DNA of 64,000 bases from Hybos culiciformis. Lineage: Eukaryota > Arthropoda > Insecta > Diptera > Hybotidae. This document shows positions 52,901-64,000 of the stretch, piece after piece. Under the pieces are notes generated by a model that was not told the origin of the DNA, did not search any database, and worked only from the letters and a program-made list of their open reading frames with translations. A program made the position numbers and the translations under genes. Each line of letters opens with the position of its first letter. The stretch's first letter is position 1. Location: the NCBI GenBank assembly GCA_964007475.1, contig OZ023273.1:47555525-47619524 (forward strand), written 5' to 3'.

Positions 52901-55900
52901 AAAATAGGAAGGATGTAATTCTTGAATGAATTAATTATTAACATTCAATATAATAATTTTTTATAAATACATAATAGACAACAATAACTATATATATATA
53001 TAAAGTATTCCGATATTAAATTTTTAATAAATTAATATTTCATCAAATGAAATTAGGTCAATTTATGAAAAATTTAAAGGGAATAAAATTTTATAAAAAG
53101 GAAGTTAATTCTATATTTATTAGAATATAATAAAAAAGAACATGCATACATATGGCTGTATATACATATATATATGCTTACAAATATATATGTGTATAAA
53201 TATAATATCAAATGATTCTATTTATATGTATACCATTATGTTTTCAAAAATAAAACCGGAACTAAATACTGAAACTTTCAATTGAATTTTCTGTTCATTT
53301 CCTGTTGGCAAAGTTTTTCTTAAAAAAAAAAAAAAAATATTTTATTTCTTGCTTATATAAATGACTTTATTAAGATTTTAAAGAAGTGAAAATGAACGGA
53401 AAAATTTTTTTTTATTTATATAGAAAAATTTGTATATGTAAAATAAGATCATTTATTAAGTTTTTAAAGGTCCTTGCAAAGATAAATTCAATTATAGCGT
53501 CCTTTTTAATACTTTTTATGCGAAATAATAACGTTAATTCAATAAGCCTTTAAGGAAAAATAGGCAAATAATTAAATGTGCTTTTAAATTGTAGGTCGTA
53601 CTATTTATTAAAATAAAAGAAGTTGGATGTTTTATTTTAAAATCAATTGTGACGAATTGGATGATAGCAGGAAGGTTTTTTAAATTTCTTATACATTGGC
53701 GGTGGCGAAAAATAAATCAAGAAAGTTTCTAAGGGATTGCAAAAATATTCTTCTTTCATAACTTGATCATTTGATAGCTTTGAGAACCACATTTTCATCA
53801 TACAATTCTTCTAAAATCAAACTATTATTATTTTAAAATTGGTACTGAAAAGATGAGAAATTAAAAATTCTAAATTGTGATTTTTTTTACGAAGGAACTT
53901 TTAGCTTTGTACTTTTCGGGAACTTTAAAATTTTTTCATAGTATTTAACAAAATTTTACCATAAAGTTAATTATCAGAAATATTTATAAAAATAAAAAGT
54001 ATACCCACCTTCAAATGGTGTTTATTAATAATTCACAACAGTGGAAGTCCTTTTTAAAATTATTACTATAAAGGAAAATGAAATGAAATAAAAAAAGAAT
54101 TATTTTATATTTTTATTGCAAAAAAAAAAAAAACGAAATTATTATTTTATATATCTATTTAGAAAAAAAAAAAGAATAAGAATAATTTAGGAGAAAATTT
54201 TTCTTAGCATAGAAAAGGCGAAAATTAAATTTATGTTGCTCTTAATGTTTTTTTTCTTTTTCGTTCTAAATTTATCTTTTCAGTAATTAATTTCATTATA
54301 TAATACATTATTTTTAAAGAAAAAAAAAAATAAGCTTATCAAAATTATTATTTTTTTTTTATTTTTACAGCATTTTATTTTGTTGAATTTCAATATGATA
54401 TTTTTAATATTTATTATGTTTCCCTGTTTTATTTCCTTCAATAATAAATAATTTTATTATACAAATTTCCAGACAAGGGATTAATTGAATTTATTCTTAA
54501 ATAATTTGAAATGAATATATTAGTAATTAATTTTATATTTTGAATATTTTGATGAATCTGACAGTTATTTTTTTTTTAAATATATTTGACAAATATATGT
54601 ATAGATGCTGCAACTATACACTATCATTTCAATTTGAGTACCTATTTACATATTTATAATTATAATTCGAAGAGATTTTTTTTTTTTATAAATCAAAATT
54701 ATTTTTTTATTATTGTGTAATTAAATACCTAACTATTAAATCATAATTATTATTATCAAATAATAATAATAATATATACTTTGAATCCCAATTATTTCAG
54801 AATATATTCGATTATTCTTTCGGCAAGGATGAAAATGCAATTTAATTTAAATTATATAATATCATTTATTTATTGTATTATTTATTAATGTAAATTGATT
54901 ACGATTTGCTCGAATTAACTTCAATTTATTTGGACCAAAAGTAAATTTGGTACACTTAATTAATAACATTCTATTTTTTAAATAATTATTAATAAAGTTT
55001 TTGTTATTAAATCAATTGTTGTTTTATTTTCCACATAATAATATTATTATTTTTAATAATTGAAGCCCAGATAGATATAATCAATCATATAGGTATGGAA
55101 TTTGTATGTATCGTGTTATAGGTACAAAGTTACTATATTACTATTTGTAGTACTATACTGTGCTTGTGCACTTATATTGTGTTTGTACAATATATACATG
55201 AACTTTCAAAGAAAATTATTAATTAAAAATATGTTTTAGAATTTATTATATACATGTATATATTACTTAAATGTATATTTCTACTGATATTTTTTACTAT
55301 ACATAACATTGAATAAACTGAATATTTGAATATGAATATCTGAGATATAATTAATTTTTGCAAGGGTTAAAAAAAATTTACTCTTCTCATAATTCTTTAT
55401 TATAAATTAAAATGATTTATGATTATTGGTAGCTAAATTTCAAAAAATAAAATTGCAGAACTTATAATAGTAATAGGGTTATCAAGAGAAATTTAAGACT
55501 ACATAAATAGTATTCTATTTCAAATGGTAATTCAAATTTTCACTATAATGTTCAGAAAGTTTGATTATAATTATGAATCCAAAATTTAGCCAACCAAAGT
55601 ATATTTTTATCGAATATGTCATCATAAATTATAATACATTTTTGTTATTTTTAATTGACAATTTGATGGTTTATCTTAGCTTAGGTCGTAACACATTTTA
55701 AAAACTAGTATATTTCGTAAATAATAAATTATAAGATTCTTTGATTTGAAATTATTTGATTATAAATAAATTATATACGTCGTGATGTTCTCAATGTTCC
55801 TATTTTGTTTTTATTGAACTTAAAATAGAAATAAATATCTCATAAATTTTTATTACAATATCTTTAATAATTTCATTCTATTGTCATAATATTTTAATTA

Positions 55901-58479
55901 TATGAATTGCACCAGGAATGAAATTATATATGATATTATTATACAATTATACATATAAAATACATATATACAAATAAAAGGATGTAATAGGTTTTTTTAT
56001 AATATATAATAAAAACAAAAAATTTAATTTCTCTTCATAACTAAATTTTGTTTTTATTGAAAACTATTTTATTTTCTTGTTAACAAAATAAATTGCATTT
56101 TGATGTATATTTTATTTTTAATGTCCCTAAAATCAACTGCATTCGTTTAAGATTCCATGGATGAATGATAGTAATAAAACGTATCATATATAAATTGTTC
56201 ATATAACTACGAAAACAGCAATAAGTTCTTCTTTTTATTAAATATTTTGAATTTAGCAACGTAGATCATACAAATTATATGTATTATAAAATATCCTTAT
56301 AATCTCTATGACGTTGTGTTTTTTAAAAAATTTAATATTCTTTATTTCACAAATACTTGACTTTAACAATTTTGAGTTTGTTAACAAAATTTCTAAAATG
56401 AAAATATTATTTTTGAGACTAGTTTTGAAAAGTAAAAGAATTCTATTTGAACCTTTTTTTATGCCAATGCAACTCTCAACATCAACTCAGTATGAATATA
56501 TGTTACATTATGTGATGGATTTTTGTTTGTTTTCGTGGATATAACAATTATTATTTTGTTTTCCAAATGAAAGAAGATTATTGTGCGGTGTGTACATAAT
56601 ATTAAATATTAAATTTATGTATTTAATTACGCACATAAATTCATTTTTTATCTGCATAAAATTATAATTAAAAAAATCTGTCTAAAATTACATTATTATT
56701 GAGAATTTAAAATTATTATCTGTCCAAATGTATGGTGTTACATTATATTCATATGAAGATTATTTTTCAACACTGAGCTACGCTAAGTTCTTAATTTTAT
56801 AAAATGAATTAGTATAGAAAGTTAATTCAAGTATAATAATCAAAAACAAGGAAATAATTCATAAAAGACAAAAGACTAACATAAGAATAAAATTTTTAGG
56901 AGTACAAAATTCGTTACTCAATGGACAGTAGTTAATATGATATTATGCTGCATATGGAAAATAAAATATTACCTTTTTAGTATATTTTTTAAATTCATCA
57001 TGATAATTTCATCAAACAACACAAATACTTGATTAAAGTAAACAATGAACACTTGAATTCTAGCACAGGATAGGAATCAAATGCCATAAGAGATAAGGAC
57101 ATAACAATAATGAAAATAAGTTCGGCAATAATTAAATTATATGATTATAATAATAGTTAAATAGTTTTTAATTAAGCAATTACTTATGAAATGTTGCAGA
57201 TCTTGCATATATATATGTTTATATTGTATACGTACGTTAAGTATGCATTTAAAAAACAAAATTTAATTTAAAATAAAGATTATGAAATTTATATTTTTTA
57301 TCATATTAAAGTTTTTTAGAACATTTTTTATTTGAAAAGCATATACCATAATACTATACATATAAATAAAAATCAAATTATATTTTCTAGCCAATTTTCA
57401 ATTTATTTATGTCTGTCTCTGTAGAAGATACTTTTACATATGTTTTCTCATTCCTTGTTTTTTTTGGCAAATAAAAAATAGAATATCTTATTTCACATAA
57501 CTCTAACTATATGAAAATTAATTTTTTTTCCATAAAATGTTATTAGATATACTTTTTTTTTTACCAATATCTTTTTTACCACATTATTTTTCTCTTCAAT
57601 ATATAAAGGTTTTTTTTATTCATAGGTATTTTCTCGAAAAATTTACAATATTTGATGTATTATTATTAAGATGACTTCAAAATTAGCTTTTAGATTATAT
57701 ATAGAAAAATCTTAATATTAATATTATATATTAATGTTATATTGCTATTATGTACATACATTTACATTATACATAAAACGTATTATAATAAATTATCCGA
57801 TTGAGTAAATTTTCAAGTAACATAAAAATTTATAGAATTTTTCTTGGCATTAAATGAAAACTGTAATAAATCTAGAAAGATGATTCAATAAATTTAATGT
57901 ACACATAGTTAAAATTGAACGAGTGAATTTATTCTATAAAAGTTAAATATGCTACCCATGAATGCAAGTAATGCATTATAAAATTAAAAAAAATTCTAAA
58001 ACATTTTAATAGATTTTAAATGTATGTTATGAAAAGATAACTCTGGGGTTGGGTTTTTTTTGCCTGTAACTAGATTTGACTGTAATTATATTTTATTATA
58101 TCTGATTATATTTAACTGTAAGTAAATTTGACTGTATTTTATATCGCAATACTTTTTGTTTGACTGCATAAATTTTCGGCCTTTTCTATAACAAAATTCA
58201 TACTGCCAAATAATAATCTCACCACCATCTCAATGCTAGGCACCAAATACCACAAAAGCGGGAAGTTGTTGAAATGAAATAATTAATAAAATGTTAATAA
58301 AAGAACAAATATTATACGCAATTAGAATATAATAAATCTTAGCTAGTTTTTCAAATCGTTAGGAATATTTATTTAATTTTATTTCCATCAACTAAAAATG
58401 TTTACTAGTTAAATAGAATTTTATATTTATATTTGAACTTTTTTTATTATCAAATTATTTGCTTCGGGTGATTTTAGAC
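49983..58479. other. AT-rich spacer, no gene seen
   Basis: P5CR promoter at the left edge, then about 8 kb without a supportable exon or RNA gene. Patches of lower AT content at 51640-51720 and 53640-53830 were read on both strands and gave no conserved-looking frame. Long A and T runs are frequent. Confidence 0.4.
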
Positions 58480-58849
58480 CAGTGGTTCACAAAGTGTGGG
58501 TCGCCAAAAATTTTAATATTTAGTTGTTTGTATTAATTTTCTTTTAATAATTGAAGATTTGGACAAACTTAGTGATAGAGTTGTTTAAGGGATAGTGATC
58601 TCAAAATTAGTTTTGAGCGAAAAAAATTGATACAGTTTTGGTTGTCAGTACAAAATACATATCCAGTTTTACACACTGCAGCTTTTAAATTTCTGCTTCC
58701 ATTCACAACGTCTTATTTATGTGAAATTGCATTTTCAGCAATGAATTAAAGTTTTTACTTTTCTGCTATTGATTTTTTTACAGGTGGTTCGCGAAAACCT
58801 AAGGGTTTTAATTAGTGGGTCGTGACCGGCAAAAGTTTGGGAACCCCTG
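58480..58849 (+). mobile_element. 370-bp hAT relic retaining the end of a ZBED-type transposase
   Basis: The left end CAGTGGTTCACAAAG and the complement of the right end, CAGGGGTTCCCAAAC, are hAT-type termini. The flanks TTTTAGAC (58472-58479) and TTCTAGAC (58850-58857) match 7/8. Inside, a frame at about 58602-58748 encodes a peptide including LLPFTTSYLCEIAFSAMN before a stop. This resembles the C-terminal dimerisation region of hAT transposases and of the ZBED5/FAM200 family. Most of the transposase is deleted, so it is non-autonomous and inactive. Confidence 0.8.
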
Positions 58850-58857
58850 TTCTAGAC

Positions 58858-61800
58858 AGAACTTAAAATACATGGTGTACTATGGAAATATAGAATTAAA
58901 TGAAAAATATTTCAACGTGCCGCTTCCATATCTCTGATATGTTTAAGAACAATTTTAAATAAATGAGCAACACTCAATCGCAAAATCATGTCATATAATT
59001 GATCTAAAATAATATCCCAGTATTGATGTTAAGTCCTCTTTGATGTATATAATATGCGACAAAACTGTCAAACAGGAAAGATATTTGATTTGTTTGCCAC
59101 TATATTTTAAAATAACATGATATAAAAATATGTACATATATATGTATATATAACTAGTGCCCATTAAACCACAAAGCTTTTCTGTTCGGCATCTGCAACA
59201 TTTTGCGGTTAATATTATGTTAAAAAAAACTTAATCAAAAATGTAATTACTTGAAGCAAAAAACACAAAACTCTCCACAAAAGCGAACAAAGCTCTTGTA
59301 GATTGATAATAAATAATCATCATTGGGATTTAAATTATTTTTTTTTAAATTTAAAATCAGAAATTAAATATGCCTTAATTTTGAAAAAAATGTTGTTTAA
59401 TACATGTATTTACATTATACAACATATAAAATTAGCTATGAAAATTTTATTGAACTTATTTCAAAAGACTTCATATATTATATCTTATATGGAAATGTCA
59501 ACTAAATGTTCAAGTTTATTTTTGTATTTTTGAATCTTTTCAAATTTTTGTCAATATATTTCTTCTTCACAGTATACTGTACTAAAACAAAAATGTTATG
59601 AATCACTTTATAAATTAATCGGATAATATCATTATTATTTGTCAAATAATGATGAAAAATTCTACAAAGTAATTTTTGTCCTTGAGTGATTTGGATTAAA
59701 AAGATACATACCTACGTAAAACAAAATTTTCTACTATTAGTTTTGCTTTAATAATATTTATGCTGCAAAAAAATATTTTTTCTTGTATACACAAAATTCG
59801 GAACTTCAATTGATTATGATCAAAAATTTAATTAAAAGCTTTCACTTTGTCACAATATAAATATTTAGAATTTAAGTTCATTATGATTTGTTTTTTTTTT
59901 TTTGTTATGATATGTAAAAATCGTTATGCACAAAAGAATGAGCGATATTTTTATTAACAGTTGTGGTAAGTAAGTATATAGTTGATGGTACAAAAAAAAA
60001 GTTAAAAAAAAATTATAATAAGATAAGAACTAAGGAAAAAGATGTTATATATTTATACATATATTTCTCAGAAAATTTGAATTTGTGAATGGTTGATAAA
60101 AATTGAAAAAAAAAAAAAGAAAAAAAATTTATATATAAAAGTATTAAGATGGTTGGGTTGGTAAGGTGATAAGAGGATTCAGATTTTTTTTTTTAGTAAA
60201 AAAAGTTACATTTTTCAATAGCTAAGAAATAAGAAAAAGTAAAATATATAATAGAGATATATATTTATACTTTACGTTCTATCTGCTACTGCCTGCCGTT
60301 TTGGTTTTTAATGTAAAAATTTCTGTTTTATTTTTTCCCTTCATAAGCATTTATAATAATAATAATAATAAGCTTATTATTAGAAAAGAGAACATTAAAA
60401 TAATATTTTATTAGGGGAAATTGCTTTTTAAAGTATTAAAAAAAAACTTTAACTGGAAAAAAATTAAAAATCAAATTTAGTACTAACTTCCATCTAGAAA
60501 AAACAAAATCGGTTTTTTGCCTCAGTAGACAAGCATTTAAGGAACCAAATCTGTCCATCAATTATGTAAATCATTGACATATTATAAGGACACATGAGGA
60601 AGAAAAAATAAATTAAATAAAATTTTTTTTTTAACATATTATTCATTACCTTAAAAATGTTATGCCTTGTGAAATATAATGGTTTCGAATTCGTTTCACC
60701 CGTATTAAATACTTCAATATATCAATCAGTGTTCATATTTTTTGTTAACAACATTTTTACTTTTTTCCAATTTCCTTGTTCCATATATTTTACATTCAAA
60801 AACTTTTTGACATTTTCAATCATAGCAGCGACGTTATCTAGATTCAATTGCAATTACTAGTAAATTTCTGTCAACCGTAAAAACAAAATTAGAAAAATCA
60901 AATTTTGCAGCATATAGGTAGAGCAAAACGTGAATATATAAAATTTACATTTTTGCTTATCAAATTAATATAAATTACACATTTGGTTGCTTACTGGTTC
61001 AATTACAATTTAGTTGATTACTCTGCTTACTAAAGGTATGTAGATTTATTACTTAAGTTCGAAATTTTCCTATATCCATATTTATTTAAAATTTAAAGAG
61101 AGTTCTTTTTTAAAGTCACGTTGATTTATCTTTAAATCATTATGGCAAAACTCAAGTAACTTAAACGAAAATAAATTTTAATTGATATCACATATAAAAA
61201 AAAAATTAATAAATAAATAAACGACAGTTTGTAATAATATCTGTTCATATTAAACCAGTTATTTTTTTGTGCATAATATAGCACAAAATAAACCCAACAC
61301 TGGCTGCACTTATTTGTGCATACAAACATATATACAAAAAAAAAACTCTTTGATACTGAACGCTTGATGGTATCAAAACACTTTCCAATTTTGAAGTATC
61401 TTCATAAAATATATGCAATAAAAACATTTGCCATCTGTAGAACTGAATTTTATTCTATGAATTTTTTTTTTGTAACTCCTATGAATTTTTTTTTTTTTTT
61501 TGCCATAATACTACATGAATATGTAAAAATGTAATTTTTATAGCAATTTTAAGAGTCTTTAAAAAAATATATATTTATCTATGCACATATGTACTTATAT
61601 ATATATAAATTAATGCAGGGTATTTCGAAAGGATAAAACAAGAAAAATTTTTAATTTCAATGAAGTGCACTTCTGTGCAACGTCTATTTGTTTTCCATTA
61701 TAATTTCAAGAGCTTTTTTCATTATATAATTAAGTTAAAAGCTTTTTAAGTTATCTTATATGTCTATAATATAATATTTCATTAAATAGAGTATAGTAAA

Positions 61801-62421
61801 TTTACATAAAATTCAAAATTTTTCAATTTTTTTTCCCCTATTGATGCATAATTTTTTTATATAACATATGTATGTAGTGTATATAAACACAGATTGTAAA
61901 TTTTTGAAAAAAAAAAAAAAATAATAATAATCAATATTTTTGGTATATTTTCGATTTATTGCACGTTATCTAGAAAGAGCAAATAAGAGAAAATAAAATA
62001 ATTTTTTTTTTTTGATAGTCTATCAACAGAATATAGTTATGTACATGAAGAGGTATCATACTAACAAAAAAAAAAAATTTAAATTTTTAATCCAGTTTTA
62101 TGTTTTTGTATCTATTTTATAATAGAAAAGTACAAAAATTTTAATAACAAACATTTATATAGTTAGCTTTTCATATTATAAGCTTTATATATATAGGATA
62201 AAAATTTATTTGTTGGCACTATTTCTTTAATAATTTACACTTAATTGTATTACAGTTTATTTTGAATGGTAAATTAAAAAATCGAATTGAAAAATATTTT
62301 TTAAATATTTTAAAATAAGGATGTGACTTGTTGTTCTTGGTTTAAGGGAAAATTTATGATCATAGTTAAGGTTAAACGTAATATACAGATCTTTCTATTT
62401 ATTTACCTAGCTAAGTATATA
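58858..62421. other. AT-rich spacer, no gene seen
   Basis: No exon with splice context was found. Small open frames near 59303, 60657 and 61132-61534 have AT-driven composition and are not called. A short AAT tract lies near 60355. Confidence 0.4.
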
Positions 62422-62600
62422 TCTTCTATATAAATAAAAAGGCGCCGTGACATTTGTCCGCGATGAAATTTGTATGGAAAACTTCGCGGACAAATGTCAT
62501 TTTACAAAATGACATTTGTCCGCGATTGTAAAATGACATTTGTCCGCCACGGACAAATGTCTCAAAATGAGCGGACAAATGACATTTTGCAAAATTTATA
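62422..62600. mobile_element. Cluster of GACATTTGTCCGCG hairpin repeats, possibly a Helitron-like 5' end
   Basis: The 12-mer GACATTTGTCCG or its complement occurs six times between about 62449 and 62582, in both orientations. The central pair, 62485-62524, is a perfect 19-base inverted repeat with a 2-base loop; a second pair meets at GTCCGCCACGGAC. The block follows TTCTATATAAATAAAAAGGC, similar to insect Helitron 5' starts as I remember them. That link is weak. The CG-containing hairpins stand out sharply from AT-rich surroundings. Confidence 0.5.
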
Positions 62601-64000
62601 GTACTTTTTTCTATGGAATTTTCTGTGAACTTAAGACGATAACTAGGCTACAGTGAAACAACGTTCGTGCCAAGATCGATTATTTTTAATAAAAGAAAAA
62701 AAAATGCTTTTTCAGAAAATGTTATAAAAATATTTTAATTTTAAAAGTCAATTAAAATTTTATATTTTGATTCAATTTCAGTATATTTGGAAGTTTTTTG
62801 TTCATTCGAAAAATTAGAGAAATACTTTAATTTAGAAAGTAAGCATTTTAATATTCAATCGAGAGGAAAAAGAGATGAAATTCAAATTTAATACCTAAGG
62901 AAAGTAATCCCGCCAAAACATATGACAGACAATTTATATATGAAAACTAAATAATCAGATACAGATTAGAGTTAAACATATTAAATTTAAATTATTAGTA
63001 TGTACTTCTTTTTAATGCTAATAAAATAATTTTGGCATAATCGAGAGTTACATAATATTTGTGTGCATTGCACATACTATTTAGATATACATATACATAT
63101 GAACATTATGTATTTAAGTATTAAAAAGATAAAACCATATTAAAACATTATTATCGAAATTAAATAATGGAATTTTTAATGTAAAAATACATAATATATA
63201 ACTAATTTGAAAATAATTTATCCATATTTTCTAAATTAATAATGCTAAATGCATAAATTGAATAAAATTTTGGAATATATGATTGAAATGCAACTTCAAA
63301 TGTTCATTTAGAATTAGAATGATATGAAAACCAAAAAAATTTTTTGTGTACACAAGGTGTTTTTTTCAATTAAACCACGAATAATAATAATATTTAATAG
63401 ATGTATATTTTTAATAAAATTTTATTATATACATATTTTATTATATACATATAGATGAAAAAATTATTATTATTTCTTGCAAACTATAGTTAAAATATTC
63501 CACCGACATATTATACATACTTTCCGTTTTTGCATTTTCAATAGAAATTAATCTCGCATAAATTTTAAGATTGGAACATAATTATTTTTATACTTTCTAT
63601 AAACTACATGATCAATTTATGGATGAATTTTTCTTGGAAAAATTTAAGTAAATCACCCTGTTTGTGTTATAATGGAAGTAATAATTCAATAATAAACTAA
63701 AGAGATTTTTCTGCACATCACATAGAGCATAAGTCAACAAATATATACATAGTATGAATTCAAAAATAGGTCATAGTCATAAAATCTATTTTCAATTCGC
63801 TTTGTTATAGGAACTAAATTTTTATTCTTTTCGTAATTAAGTTGCAAATTATGGTTTATGTATGAATATTGCAAAAGAATATTCAATTTGCAAAGCACAA
63901 TAGTTTTTTCATATATAATAGTACACTGCGGCAGGTATATTTTATGTACTTTACTCCTATGTATACATGTAGGTAAAATCGAACTAGTGGATGACTTTTC
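62601..64000. other. AT-rich spacer to the window end, no gene seen
   Basis: No supportable coding, RNA or defined mobile feature. It may contain the rest of the 62422 element, whose 3' end I could not place. Confidence 0.4.

Overview
This is a eukaryotic nuclear window, almost certainly from an insect and most plausibly a fly (Diptera). It is extremely AT-rich. Genes are split by GT-AG introns, many of them 50-70 bases long. The MCM3 protein assembled here tracks my recollection of the Drosophila protein closely over its whole length, including the fly-like linker before the C-terminal domain. There are no operons, Shine-Dalgarno sites or other prokaryotic features. The species cannot be named from the sequence.

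Layout. 1-1146: 5' part of an unrecognised gene (minus strand) running off the left edge. 2220-4744: a 202-residue C2H2 zinc-finger gene (plus). 4745-7227: intergenic, with a retroelement-like tail ending in five AACCT units. 7228-11672: complete MCM3 in seven exons (minus), with an E2F-like site about 140 bases upstream of the ATG. 12320-14416: a near-perfect 2.1-kb palindrome flanked by TTAA, with a younger 422-bp Harbinger-type MITE in one arm. 15673-18054: complete EMC2 in five exons (plus). 19605-20508: a foldback transposon with an exact 8-bp target duplication and an internal 80-bp tandem array. 20930-21405: a probable hAT fragment. 21665-23947: an LRMDA-like leucine-rich-repeat gene (minus) with a possible alternative first exon at 26736-26814. 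26.8-40.6 kb: a gene-poor AT desert with microsatellites and two hAT MITEs that have recognisable 8-bp duplications. 40617-43948: a two-exon gene (plus) for a 93-residue tail-anchored protein. 44999-47575: a 2.6-kb composite with about 277-bp inverted ends, two inner MITEs and a 5S rRNA-derived sequence. 48055-49982: complete pyrroline-5-carboxylate reductase in seven exons (minus). 49983-64000: no supportable gene, but a hAT relic with transposase coding at 58480-58849 and a cluster of CG-containing hairpins near 62449-62592.

The genes do not form a pathway. MCM3 (replicative helicase), EMC2 (ER membrane insertase), P5CR (proline synthesis), the LRMDA-like protein and the tail-anchored protein are unrelated neighbours. 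What most distinguishes the window is dense, nested, mostly non-autonomous DNA-transposon structure, much of it foldback. Exon coordinates were read by hand from splice consensus and frame continuity. The four named genes (MCM3, EMC2, P5CR, LRMDA-like) close exactly in frame from ATG to stop.
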